Source: Bacteroidales bacterium
GTDB taxonomy: Bacteria > Bacteroidota > Bacteroidia > Bacteroidales > JAADJA01
Assembly: GCA_016933115.1 (NCBI GenBank)
Contig: JAFGBL010000258.1
Span: forward strand, 1 to 47,237
Direction: 5' to 3'
Length of the DNA stretch: 47,237 nucleotides
Made by a program: the position numbers and the translations under genes
Shown here: piece after piece, positions 34,678 through 42,790 of the stretch
Layout: each line of letters begins with the position of its first letter
Numbering within the stretch: the stretch's first letter is position 1
The notes under the pieces: model-generated
The model's input: the letters and a program-made list of their open reading frames with translations, nothing else
The model's database searches: none
What the model was told of the DNA's origin: nothing

Positions 34678-35550
34678 ATGAAAAAATTATTTTTTATTCT
34701 TTTAGTAATACCCTTTATGATTAGCTGTAACCAGGGAAAAATTAAAAAACTGGAACAGAAAAACGACAGCCTGGTACAGCAAACCTACCAGAAAGATCAG
34801 TCGCTCAATGAATTTCTGAGTGCATTCAACGAAATTCAGGATAACCTGGATTCTATCAAAGCCAAGGAAATGATCATCACTGAAACCACAAAAGGTAAAA
34901 CCGAGCTGAAGAAAAAAGCCAAGGATCAGATCAATGAAGATATCAACTCGATTTATGAGTTACTGAACAACACACAGGACCAACTGGCCGATCTGCGCAA
35001 GAAATTAGGAAAAGCCAATTACCAGGTTCAGGAATTGGAAAAGATGATCGATCACCTCACCCGGCAACTGCAGGAAAAGGATGAAGAGATTGAAACTTTG
35101 CGTGTGGAACTGGAACAAATGAACATCAAGGTTACTAAGCTGACCCGCGATGTAACCAACCTTACCCAGGAAAACGTGGAAAAGGATGCCGTTATCAAGG
35201 ACCAAACTGAGATGATCGACGAAAAAACCACCGAGATCAACACCGCATATTATATCGTCGGCAACAAAAAAGAGCTCAAGGAAAACAACATCATTACTTC
35301 AGAAGGTGGGTTTATCGGGATTGGTAAAAATCAAAAATTAAAGGACGACTTTGACAATTCGATGTTTACCAGTATCGACATCCGCGAAACAACCAAAATA
35401 TCAATCCCTGGCAAAAAAGCGGATATCATCACTACGCATGCTACCGGTTCATACACGATAACGGGTGAAGGTGACGAAAGAATGTTGGAAATCACAAATT
35501 ATAAGGAATTCTGGAAAACTTCCAAATATTTGGTAGTTGTGGCTGATTAG
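34678..35550 (+). CDS. Coiled-coil lipoprotein
   Basis: A 290-residue protein with signal MKKLFFILLVIPFMISC (lipobox MISC, C17). From about 20 to 200 it is a long heptad-rich coiled coil (KIKKLEQKNDSLVQQTYQ, QVQELEKMIDHLTRQLQEKD). The C-terminal globular part (about 200-290) starts TAYYIVGNKKELKENNIIT and contains TTHATGSYTITGEG. This form, a coil plus YYIVG-KKELK domain, occurs widely in Bacteroidota lipoproteins; its job is unknown, perhaps spacing between outer membrane and wall. ATG 34678 is chosen because the promoter box precedes it and the lipobox then sits at normal distance. Confidence 0.85.
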   Translation: MKKLFFILLVIPFMISCNQGKIKKLEQKNDSLVQQTYQKDQSLNEFLSAFNEIQDNLDSIKAKEMIITETTKGKTELKKKAKDQINEDINSIYELLNNTQDQLADLRKKLGKANYQVQELEKMIDHLTRQLQEKDEEIETLRVELEQMNIKVTKLTRDVTNLTQENVEKDAVIKDQTEMIDEKTTEINTAYYIVGNKKELKENNIITSEGGFIGIGKNQKLKDDFDNSMFTSIDIRETTKISIPGKKADIITTHATGSYTITGEGDERMLEITNYKEFWKTSKYLVVVAD

Positions 35551-35572
35551 GAAATTAAATTACCTGCAAAAC

Positions 35573-35605
35573 AAAAGCGGCCAACCCAAGGGTTGGCCGC
35601 TTTTT
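35573..35605. terminator. Bidirectional terminator
   Basis: A perfect 14-bp stem (35573-35586 with 35591-35604) with core GCGGCCAACC and a CAAG loop is flanked by A- and T-tracts. It lies between convergent genes ending at 35550 and 35623. Confidence 0.93.
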
Positions 35606-35622
35606 ATTATTTATTTCCTGAG

Positions 35623-35844
35623 TTAATACTCATCCTCATGAAAGAAAAAATCCTCCTTGGTCGGGTATTCAGGCCAGATATCCTCAATACTGTCGTAAAC
35701 CTCACCCTCGTCTTCAATCTCCTTTAAATTTTCTATAACTTCCATGGGTGCACCTGACCTTACTGCATAATCGATCAACTCGTCCTTGGTGGCAGGCCAG
35801 GGCGCATCCTCCAGTTTCGATGCTAGTTCAAGTGTCCAGTACAT
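35623..35844 (-). CDS. DUF2795-domain small protein
   Basis: A 73-residue protein, MYWTLELASKLEDAPWPATKDELIDYAVRSGAP, with the short helical DUF2795 pattern (APWPATKDELIDYA) followed by a very acidic tail (EIEDEGEVYDSIEDIWPEYP to FFFHEDEY). Conserved in Bacteroidota; function unknown. It has its own -7 box and shares the bidirectional terminator. Confidence 0.85.
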   Translation of the reverse strand: MYWTLELASKLEDAPWPATKDELIDYAVRSGAPMEVIENLKEIEDEGEVYDSIEDIWPEYPTKEDFFFHEDEY

Positions 35845-35873
35845 TTCCTAAATTTTATAGGTTTAATTTTTTG

Positions 35874-35881
35874 CAAAAGTA
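35874..35881 (-). promoter_or_regulatory. -7 box (TACTTTTG, minus strand) for the DUF2795 gene
   Basis: Reads CAAAAGTA on the plus strand, followed by GCAA on the minus strand, 29 nt before the ATG at 35844. Confidence 0.6.
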
Positions 35882-35941
35882 ATTTTTTTTACCAATTGAC
35901 AAACCTTTTGAACAAATTTTCCTCTGTTCCTTTAAATCCTT

Positions 35942-36502
35942 TTATTTCAGCGGCTTCCAGGGTGTTTCTTCGGCCTGGTTATCGAGTGCAATCTTACGAG
36001 CCAGTACGAATAGAAAATCTGAAAGCCGGTTCAGGTACTTTACGATGATTTCATCGATGTTGTATTTTTCGGTCAATTTAATTACGAGCCTTTCTGATCT
36101 CCTGCAAACCGTCCTTGCAATATGGCAATACGAAACGATGGGATGACCTCCCGGTAATATAAATGAACGCAATTCGGGAAGATACTCATTCATGCGATCG
36201 ATTTCATTCTCCAAAGTCAAAATGTCATCTTCGGTAAGCTTCGGGAGCTTCAATGCATTTTCAGGTTTGTCGGCTGCCAAGTGCGATTCGATGGTAAACA
36301 GATTATACTGAACCTGGATCAGGAACTGCTTTTGAAAATCGGTTATTTCCTGGTCGCGGATCAAACCGATGAATGATGTGAGTTCATCCACCGTTCCATA
36401 GGCTTCAATACGCTCATGGTATTTGGGAACGCGAGTGCCTCCCAGCAATGATGTCTGACCCTTATCCCCTCCTTTCGTATATATTTTAAATTCCGATCCC
36501 AT
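35942..36502 (-). CDS. Cob(I)alamin adenosyltransferase, PduO type
   Basis: Transfers the adenosyl group of ATP to cob(I)alamin, making coenzyme B12. It has 186 residues with all PduO signatures: TKGGDKGQTSL (9-19, ATP loop), RIEAYGTVDELTS, FILPGG (114-119), ARTVCRRSER (129-138) and LNRLSDFLFVLAR (157-169). No other corrinoid gene is nearby, so it likely salvages B12 for an enzyme elsewhere such as methylmalonyl-CoA mutase (inference). It starts 10 nt after the ABC ATPase gene and is probably co-transcribed with it. Confidence 0.93.
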   Translation of the reverse strand: MGSEFKIYTKGGDKGQTSLLGGTRVPKYHERIEAYGTVDELTSFIGLIRDQEITDFQKQFLIQVQYNLFTIESHLAADKPENALKLPKLTEDDILTLENEIDRMNEYLPELRSFILPGGHPIVSYCHIARTVCRRSERLVIKLTEKYNIDEIIVKYLNRLSDFLFVLARKIALDNQAEETPWKPLK

Positions 36503-36512
36503 TCACTAATTC

Positions 36513-37244
36513 CTAATTCGTTTTTTCAAGTTTGTAATGACTCATGGTCCGAGGATTTTCATTGATGGTGTCCGATGAGACTTGCCCGTCGATCAGCCGT
36601 ATGATCCGGTGTGCATGCGAAGCAATATCCTCCTCGTGTGTGACCACTATGATCGTATTTCCGGCTTTATGGATCTCCTCTATCAATCCCATGATCTCTA
36701 TGGATGTTTTTGAATCCAGGTTTCCGGTCGGCTCGTCGGCCAGGATGATCGAGGGATGGTTCACCAATGCCCGGGCCACCGCCACACGCTGCCGCTGACC
36801 ACCCGAAAGTTCGTTTGGCTTATGTAACATCCTGTCGGACAACTGAACATCTTTCATCACTTCTGTAGCCCTTTCCAACCTTCTTGTTTTGCTGAAACCG
36901 GCATAGATCAATGGAAGCATGACGTTTTCAAGGGCCGTGGAACGGGGCAACAAATTGAATGTCTGGAAAACAAACCCGATCTCCTTGTTCCTGATCTCTG
37001 CCAGGCTGTTATCATCCAGTTTGCTCACATCGTTTCCGTTCAGATAATATCTACCGTTGGTAGGCGTATCCAGACATCCCAACAGGTTCATCAGGGTAGA
37101 TTTACCCGATCCCGAAGGGCCCATTAACGCCACAAACTCATTTTTTTTAATCGTAAGTGATATCCCTCGCAACGCTTTCACCACTTCGCTTCCCACCTTG
37201 AAGTATCTTGTGATATCGACCAGCTTTATAACTTCATTATTCAT
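36513..37244 (-). CDS. ABC transporter ATPase, MacB/LolD type
   Basis: A 243-residue ATP-binding subunit: Walker [10 protein letters not shown] (42-50), Q-loop VFQTFNLLP, signature LSGGQRQR (146-153), Walker B IILADEP with TGNLD, and switch VVTHEE. It belongs to the MacB/LolD/FtsE-type group that powers mechanotransmission transporters for lipoproteins or peptides. No permease gene is adjacent, so its membrane partner is elsewhere. It is the first gene of a pair with the PduO-type adenosyltransferase and has its own -7 box. Confidence 0.93.
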   Translation of the reverse strand: MNNEVIKLVDITRYFKVGSEVVKALRGISLTIKKNEFVALMGPSGSGKSTLMNLLGCLDTPTNGRYYLNGNDVSKLDDNSLAEIRNKEIGFVFQTFNLLPRSTALENVMLPLIYAGFSKTRRLERATEVMKDVQLSDRMLHKPNELSGGQRQRVAVARALVNHPSIILADEPTGNLDSKTSIEIMGLIEEIHKAGNTIIVVTHEEDIASHAHRIIRLIDGQVSSDTINENPRTMSHYKLEKTN

Positions 37245-37264
37245 GATTGTGCAATTGGTTTTAA

Positions 37265-37272
37265 CAAAGGTA
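37265..37272 (-). promoter_or_regulatory. -7 box (TACCTTTG, minus strand) for the ABC ATPase gene
   Basis: Reads CAAAGGTA on the plus strand, 20 nt before the ATG at 37244, just after the methyltransferase stop. Confidence 0.5.
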
Positions 37273-37280
37273 AAATAAAT

Positions 37281-38066
37281 TCAATACCGAATGATAAAAT
37301 GCTGTTTTGTCAACTCTTTTTTCAGGAAAACAAGTCCCATAAAAAACAAATCAACTGTCAGTGTAACCGAAGGATGATCCTGTATGGCCTTCCAGGCTTC
37401 TTCCATCCCCTCCGACCAGTGAATGTCATCAAAAACAAGTAATGTATCATTAACGGATTTGTCCTTGCAATGTTCAAAATACCGGATGGTCGGTTCTTTT
37501 TGGTGATTGCCGTCGATAAATGCCAGGTCGAGTTGGGGAATTTCAGCCAGCAATCCCGGTAAAACATGGTCAAATTGACCGGTAACCGGCTTAATATTTT
37601 TCAGGTCCAAATCATCGAAATTATGCCGGGCTGCTTTTGCAATTTCAGTCGAACCTTCAACTGTAATAATTTTGGAATCAGGGTTGGCCAAAGCCATATA
37701 AGCCGCACTCAAACCAAGGGAAGTACCAAGCTCCAGAACGTTTTCGGGTTTGAAGTTCTTTACCAGCCTGAAAAGCAACCTTCCGTATTTTTTTGGTTTG
37801 GACGAAAATCTGGTAATTTGAGTAATACTTCTTTGATCCGATCGGTTGGCTTTTGAACCGGCACCATAATCCTCCACATTGATCCTGGTTTGATCCTTCA
37901 ATAGTTTAGCCTTTAAGCTTTCTACACGATCGTACCCAGGGTTATAGGTTTTGTCATTCAGCACTTTGGTGATCAAATCATAAAGGAAGGGGGGGTGGAC
38001 ATCATATTTTGTCACCGCCCGCAGGTAATAATTCATGTATGCCTTGATGAACCGAAGGTTTTGCAT
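37281..38066 (-). CDS. Class I SAM-dependent methyltransferase
   Basis: A 261-residue Rossmann-fold methyltransferase of the Methyltransf_24/O-methyltransferase-like group. Motif I is LELGTSLGLSAAYMA (111-125), motif II ITVEGS (E138), and LDLAFIDGNH is the acidic strand, followed by LLVFDDIHWSEGM. An N-terminal helical region of about 90 residues precedes it. The substrate is unknown. The only -7 box (38071-38078) is so close to the first ATG that the message would be leaderless unless translation starts at Met11 (38036). No signal peptide; cytoplasmic. Confidence 0.88.
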   Translation of the reverse strand: MQNLRFIKAYMNYYLRAVTKYDVHPPFLYDLITKVLNDKTYNPGYDRVESLKAKLLKDQTRINVEDYGAGSKANRSDQRSITQITRFSSKPKKYGRLLFRLVKNFKPENVLELGTSLGLSAAYMALANPDSKIITVEGSTEIAKAARHNFDDLDLKNIKPVTGQFDHVLPGLLAEIPQLDLAFIDGNHQKEPTIRYFEHCKDKSVNDTLLVFDDIHWSEGMEEAWKAIQDHPSVTLTVDLFFMGLVFLKKELTKQHFIIRY

Positions 38067-38070
38067 GGGG

Positions 38071-38078
38071 CAAATTTA
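38071..38078 (-). promoter_or_regulatory. -7 box (TAAATTTG, minus strand) for the methyltransferase gene
   Basis: Reads CAAATTTA on the plus strand, followed by CCCC then ATG on the minus strand. Its last base is 5 nt from the annotated start codon. Confidence 0.45.
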
Positions 38079-38280
38079 TTTATTAATAATGTGAAAACGG
38101 AAGAATTATTTTCCCTGGCTGAAAAATAGTTTAATTTTATTTTTTAAGTTAAAAATCAAATTGAATTGATTAATTTAGCAGGAAATCAAATAATTAAAAC
38201 CCACAAGAAACTAATGTTATCCTATAACAAATTCCATATAGCAGTAACCTTTTTTGGGATAAAAATGTTAGTATGATCCA

Positions 38281-38466
38281 ATGAAAATCAATTCATTATC
38301 AAAATATAACTTGCTCTTTCTTGTAGTAAACTCCTTTTGCCAGGGAACACTTAGCTTAGTTAATGCCCAATCCACCGAAACATCCCGAATTATTGTTGAA
38401 GACGGCTGGATCGAAAAAATGAACCACCATTTCGGGTTTAATTTTTCATTCCGAACCAACTGTTAG
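38281..38466 (+). pseudogene. Orphan signal-peptide fragment, 61 aa
   Basis: The only candidate gene in the 460-nt stretch 38067-38526. It has a plausible export signal (YNLLFLVVNSFCQGTLSLVNAQ) followed by only about 30 residues (STETSRIIVEDGW to FSFRTNC). It looks like the 5' remnant of a secreted protein gene, but it could be a genuine small secreted peptide or chance. No exact -7 box precedes it. The rest of the stretch is AT-rich with nothing recognisable apart from the flanking promoters. Confidence 0.3.
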
Positions 38467-38483
38467 CCCTTATAAAAAGTTTG

Positions 38484-38491
38484 TACTTTTG
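38484..38491 (+). promoter_or_regulatory. -7 box (TACTTTTG) for the acyltransferase gene
   Basis: Exact consensus 35 nt before the ATG at 38527. The 18 nt ending here match the flippase promoter except for one base. Confidence 0.6.
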
Positions 38492-38526
38492 AAAAAATCG
38501 TTCTTAAGCAACAATTTAATATAATA

Positions 38527-39102
38527 ATGGGTGTAAAACAACAAATAGTCAAACTGATCAACTTCAGAAAAGGCCCTCAAATGATATGGGGATATAAAAA
38601 CCCAAAGGGAGTTTATTGCCCAAAAACCCGGATCAGTAATACTACCTTCATCGACCATCCTGAAAATCTCAACCTGGGCGACAATGTTTTTATCGGCCAC
38701 TATAATTTTATTGAGGCCAGTCATGGCATCACCATTGAGGAGGGGTGCCAAATCACCAATTTCAGCAGCATCACCAGCCACAGCAGCCATATATCCATCC
38801 GTTTGTACGGCAGGCATTATACCGATTTTGATGAACATGAAGGGTTTATCACCGGTGAGATTCGGATTGGGAAGTACACTTTTATTGGCCCTCATTGTGT
38901 TATAATGCCAAAATCAGATATTGGCAAAGGGTCGATCATCTCCGCTTTCAGTTTTGTAAAAGGAACTTACCCCGATTATTCAATCATCCAGGGCAATCCG
39001 GCCAGAGTGATGGGCGATACACGTGAAATGGACGAACAATTCCTCAAGCATCATCCCCACCTTAAAAAATTTTACGACGAATGGACAATTAAATCATTTT
39101 GA
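38527..39102 (+). CDS. Left-handed beta-helix acyltransferase
   Basis: A 191-residue hexapeptide-repeat (LbH) transferase, similar to maltose/galactoside O-acetyltransferases that acetylate sugars from acetyl-CoA. Repeats are visible in ENLNLGDNVFIGHYNFIEA, GITIEEGCQITNFSSI, GEIRIGKYTFIGPHCVIMP and SDIGKGSIISAFSFV, ending in the typical IIQGNPARVMG. The catalytic-type histidine may be in SHSSH or GRHYTDF. It is the first gene of the glycan cluster and could O-acetylate the polymer or a precursor (inference). Confidence 0.88.
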   Translation: MGVKQQIVKLINFRKGPQMIWGYKNPKGVYCPKTRISNTTFIDHPENLNLGDNVFIGHYNFIEASHGITIEEGCQITNFSSITSHSSHISIRLYGRHYTDFDEHEGFITGEIRIGKYTFIGPHCVIMPKSDIGKGSIISAFSFVKGTYPDYSIIQGNPARVMGDTREMDEQFLKHHPHLKKFYDEWTIKSF

Positions 39103-39175
39103 AAAATCCGGTCAAATCAGCTTTAATAAACACCATTCGGTACCTCCCTTAATCAAATCAGTTTTAAAAAGTTCG

Positions 39176-39183
39176 TACTTTTG
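39176..39183 (+). promoter_or_regulatory. -7 box (TACTTTTG) for the flippase gene
   Basis: Exact consensus followed by GCA, 23 nt before GTG 39207. It shares an 18-nt block with the acyltransferase promoter. Confidence 0.6.
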
Positions 39184-39206
39184 GCACTTCAGAATTAATC
39201 TATAAC

Positions 39207-40490
39207 GTGTTGCGCAACTACAGACAGTCTGAATTTACGAAAAGTGTTGTAACCTTGGCTTCAGGCAGTTCCATTGCACAACTCATTCCTTTTGCCGCCG
39301 AACCCATTTTATCCCGGCTTTTCACACCAGCCGAATTCGGTATTTTCGAAATTTATGCCGCGGTCGTTTTGATGTTGGGAGCCATTGCGAGTGCCCGTTA
39401 TGAAATGGCCATCGTTCTGCCCAAGCTCGAAAATAAGGCCACCAATTTGTTGGGATTATCGGTAGTGATAGTTGTAATTTTTGCACTGTTCTGTACCGCT
39501 TTTATTCTTGTTTCTGAAAACCGCCTGACCGTTTGGATCAACAATCCTGAATTCAGTCGTTACCTGTATTATATTCCTATAGGCATTTTCCTGGTTGGAA
39601 TTAACCGGAGTTTCCTATTCTGGGCCTTGCGCCAAAAATACATGAAGATGATGAGTTTATCCCGCATCCTGGAAAGTTCAGGAAAAGCGGGTAGTTCAAT
39701 TGTATTTGGAATCATCCGGTTTTCTTCTTTCGGATTAATTCTCGGCCAAATCATCGGTTTGGTAGTTTCGACTGCTTTGCTGATATTCAGTTTTCTAAGG
39801 TTCGACAGGAAAAACATCAGGTTTCTTACATGGAAACACTTTTTGAGGCAGGCAAAAGTTTATTCCGAATTCCCAAAAATTAATGTACCGATTGCCATTT
39901 CCGAAATGATCCAGATCAGCGGCATCATTTTCATTTTTTCTTTTTTCTTTGATAATACAAAAATCGGTGAATTTTCAAAAGCGCTCCGGATCATGCTGAT
40001 CCCCCTGAACCTGATCGGGACTTCTGTGGCTCAGGTATTTTATCAGAAAGCCAGTAAAGACATTTTAAAAGGGGCGGACATTTCGGTCGGATTGAAAAAG
40101 ATTGTAAGAAACCTCGCATTTATAGCATTGCCTGCATTTGTTCTGTTGCTTTTTATCAGTCCATGGTTGTTTGGTTTTGTACTTGGAAAAGATTGGGTCA
40201 CGGCCGGGGAATATGCACGGATACTGGCTCCCTGGATTTTTGTCAAGTTTTTCATTACTCCCGTCACTGTAGTACCGCTTATCATCAATAAACAAGGAGA
40301 ATATTTCTTCATTAACGTGGTTGGAAATATCATGATGATAGCCGCTGTTGCGATACCGGGAGCTTTTGATATGGGCATTTTGCCGACACTTTATATTTTA
40401 ACCGTTTCGCAGGTGGTCTTTTTGTTGTTTTTGTATATTAGGGTGATGTCAGCTTACAAGCATTATTATAATTTTGAAAGGATAAAATAG
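39207..40490 (+). CDS. Polysaccharide flippase, Wzx/MOP type
   Basis: A 427-residue polytopic inner-membrane protein with about 12 predicted helices. Its start, SEFTKSVVTLASGSSIAQLIPFAAEPILSRLFTPAEFG, is the typical Wzx/O-antigen flippase N-terminus. It would move undecaprenyl-linked glycan units to the periplasmic face. The start is GTG 39207 (TTG 39210 is equally possible); no ATG gives the full first helix. The next gene begins 14 nt later, so flippase, GT1 and GT2 form one operon. Confidence 0.92.
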   Translation: MLRNYRQSEFTKSVVTLASGSSIAQLIPFAAEPILSRLFTPAEFGIFEIYAAVVLMLGAIASARYEMAIVLPKLENKATNLLGLSVVIVVIFALFCTAFILVSENRLTVWINNPEFSRYLYYIPIGIFLVGINRSFLFWALRQKYMKMMSLSRILESSGKAGSSIVFGIIRFSSFGLILGQIIGLVVSTALLIFSFLRFDRKNIRFLTWKHFLRQAKVYSEFPKINVPIAISEMIQISGIIFIFSFFFDNTKIGEFSKALRIMLIPLNLIGTSVAQVFYQKASKDILKGADISVGLKKIVRNLAFIALPAFVLLLFISPWLFGFVLGKDWVTAGEYARILAPWIFVKFFITPVTVVPLIINKQGEYFFINVVGNIMMIAAVAIPGAFDMGILPTLYILTVSQVVFLLFLYIRVMSAYKHYYNFERIK

Positions 40491-40504
40491 GTTTTCAATA
40501 ATCC

Positions 40505-41572
40505 ATGAAAAAATACCTGATCATAGGAGATGCTGATAGTGCGCATGTTGTAAAATGGGTAAAACAACTGGCCGGGTATTTTGATGTTTATGTGATCGCT
40601 TCAGGAACAGCTCACGAAAAAATATGGCAACTGGTTCCTGATGAAAATATTTTTGAGCTAAAAATGGATCTGAAAGAACAAGGAGGTAACTATCAGATAA
40701 TCAAAAAGTACAGGAAAGTTAAAAAGATCATAAAAAAAATCGAACCCGATTTTGTAAATGCCCATTACATCACGAGCTATGGCTTCCTGGCAGCGATGAT
40801 AAAACGATTTAGCAGCCTAAAATTCATTTTGATCCAGTCGGCCTGGGGAACCGATATCCTGGTAACTCCTTTTAAAAACAAGCTTTATTTTTGGATTACG
40901 AAATTCAGCCTGAATGCTGCAAACCTGATCACATCTGATTCAGAATACATGACCCAGGTGATCCGATCAATGTCCGGTATTAAAACTCTCACCTTCACAT
41001 TCGGATTGGAAAATCTACCTGAAGTCGATCTGAATGAAAAGAAAGATTGGCTGTTTTATTCGAACCGAATGTTATCTGACAATTACAGCATTGAAGAAGT
41101 CATTGAATTTTTCAGCCGGGTCGCACATGACATCCCGGAAGCCCTGCTAATCATTTCTCATGATGGACCGAACCGGAAAAAGCTGGAATCGAGGACTGAG
41201 GAGTCAGGCATGAGTGAAAAAACCCGCTTCATGGGATTTGTATCTGAAGAGAAGCAAGCTGACTTGTATAAAATAGCTCAATTTTACATTTCCATCCCCA
41301 CCTCGGATGCTACTTCCGTGTCATTACTCGAGGCCATGGCTTATGGTTGCATACCCATTGTTTCGGATATCCCGGCCAACCGTGAATGGATCCGGGAAGG
41401 GGAAAACGGCATTTTTTATCAAAAAAATAAAACCGGATCACATGAGTTGAAAATTGCCTTAAATAATAAAGAAAACTTTGCTCAGGCAAACCGTGATATC
41501 ATCAAAGAAAAGGCCATATTCCCGGACGCCATTAGCAAATATGTTGATGATCTGCAAAACCTGAAACCGTGA
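40505..41572 (+). CDS. Glycosyltransferase, GT4-like (GT-B fold)
   Basis: A 355-residue cytoplasmic or membrane-associated retaining glycosyltransferase. The N-terminal Rossmann half starts KKYLIIGDADSAHVVKWVKQL. The C-terminal donor-binding half contains TSDATSVSLLEAMAYGCIPIVSD (about 262-285), the group's E-x7-E-type region, followed by ANREWIREGENG. Donor and acceptor sugars cannot be read from sequence. The last codons overlap the next gene's GTG (GTGA). Confidence 0.9.
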   Translation: MKKYLIIGDADSAHVVKWVKQLAGYFDVYVIASGTAHEKIWQLVPDENIFELKMDLKEQGGNYQIIKKYRKVKKIIKKIEPDFVNAHYITSYGFLAAMIKRFSSLKFILIQSAWGTDILVTPFKNKLYFWITKFSLNAANLITSDSEYMTQVIRSMSGIKTLTFTFGLENLPEVDLNEKKDWLFYSNRMLSDNYSIEEVIEFFSRVAHDIPEALLIISHDGPNRKKLESRTEESGMSEKTRFMGFVSEEKQADLYKIAQFYISIPTSDATSVSLLEAMAYGCIPIVSDIPANREWIREGENGIFYQKNKTGSHELKIALNNKENFAQANRDIIKEKAIFPDAISKYVDDLQNLKP

Positions 41573-42624
41573 CCAAGCAAGAAAACCATATAAAGCATAA
41601 AGTAACCATCATCATTCCTTGCAGAAATGAAGAGAAATTCATAGGTATGGTGCTGGACAATGTGATTGCGCAGGATTACCCGAAGGAACTTCTGGAAATA
41701 TTTGTGGTGGATGGTGAAAGCGAAGACCGTACAAAAGAAATAATCCAGGATTATGCCGACAAATACCCTTTTATCAAATACTTACCAAATCCGGAAAGAG
41801 TGGTTCCATTTGCCTTGAACAAAGCCATAAAAATGGCTACCGGTTCGGTTATCGTCCGGATGGATGCCCATGCCGTTTACCCCGAAGATTATGTTTCGGA
41901 ACTGGTTAAAGGGCTTGAAAAATACGATTGTGACAACACAGGTGGAGCCTGGATTACGAAACCAGCAAATGATTCTGTAAAAGCCATTGCCATTGCTGAA
42001 GCAACATCCCATCCTTTTGGTATCGGGAATGCTTATTACCGGCTTGACATCAAAAATCCCAGACAAGTAGATACGGTTCCTTTCGGATGTTACAAAAGGA
42101 AGGTTTTTGACAGGATCGGACTGTTCGATGAAGAACTGGTACGAAACCAGGATGACGAATTCAATGCCCGGCTGATCAAGAACGGCGGTAGCATTTTCTT
42201 GTTACCCCACGTGAAAATCTTGTATTTTGCAAGGGAAACTTTTAATAAAATGGCCAAAATGTTCTACCAGTACGGCCTTTATAAACCACTGGTCAACCTG
42301 AAGATCGGGACTCCGGCCACCCTGAGGCAGTTTGTGCCGCCGCTGTTTGTTTTGTATTCAGCAATATCAATTTTGGCCGGGATTTTTCATCACCCATTTT
42401 TTTATGCATTTTTCACCGGAATTATTTTCTATTTTCTGGCTTCAATCATGGTATCGATTGGTATTGCTTTAAACAATAAAAATTCCGTTGCACTTTTTTT
42501 TCATTTGATCTGGACATTTCCTGTAATCCATTTCAGCTACGGCTTTGGCTATCTTTCAGGGATTTTTAGGTTCCTGTTGTTCCAAAGGCCTATTCATCAT
42601 TCAAAAATTGAAATAAACAGGTAA
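41569..42624 (+). CDS. Glycosyltransferase family 2, ExoA-like
   Basis: A 351-residue inverting GT-A enzyme. VTIIIPCRNEEKFIG opens the nucleotide-binding fold, VVDGESEDRT (about 46-55) and VRMDAHA (about 96-102, the DxD-like site) bind the UDP-sugar and metal, and RNQDDEFNARL (about 192-202) carries the catalytic-base region. Two or three C-terminal membrane helices (FVLYSAISILAGIF, FYAFFTGIIFYFLASIMVSIGIAL) resemble succinoglycan ExoA. It starts at GTG 41569, overlapping the previous stop by four bases. Confidence 0.9.
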   Translation: MTKQENHIKHKVTIIIPCRNEEKFIGMVLDNVIAQDYPKELLEIFVVDGESEDRTKEIIQDYADKYPFIKYLPNPERVVPFALNKAIKMATGSVIVRMDAHAVYPEDYVSELVKGLEKYDCDNTGGAWITKPANDSVKAIAIAEATSHPFGIGNAYYRLDIKNPRQVDTVPFGCYKRKVFDRIGLFDEELVRNQDDEFNARLIKNGGSIFLLPHVKILYFARETFNKMAKMFYQYGLYKPLVNLKIGTPATLRQFVPPLFVLYSAISILAGIFHHPFFYAFFTGIIFYFLASIMVSIGIALNNKNSVALFFHLIWTFPVIHFSYGFGYLSGIFRFLLFQRPIHHSKIEINR

Positions 42625-42744
42625 ATCGAATAATATAAAAATGGGTTTTATCGATCAACATGAAAATCCCTGTAATTTATTAGCCGTCTACGTCCTCAGA
42701 AGGATGCTTGATAAATTGATTAACTTAGCGATTGGAATATCTCC

Positions 42745-42752
42745 TATTTTTG
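42745..42752 (+). promoter_or_regulatory. -7 box (TATTTTTG) for the O-antigen ligase gene
   Basis: Exact consensus 38 nt before the ATG at 42791, in a 166-nt gap after the GT2 gene. Confidence 0.5.
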
Positions 42753-42790
42753 GGAAAAATTTAATTTTTACGTCAGGTAAATAACAATGA

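Noticed and set aside
38268-38459. Minus-strand frame overlapping the signal-peptide fragment
   Set aside because: It has no recognisable features, whereas the plus strand has a credible export signal.
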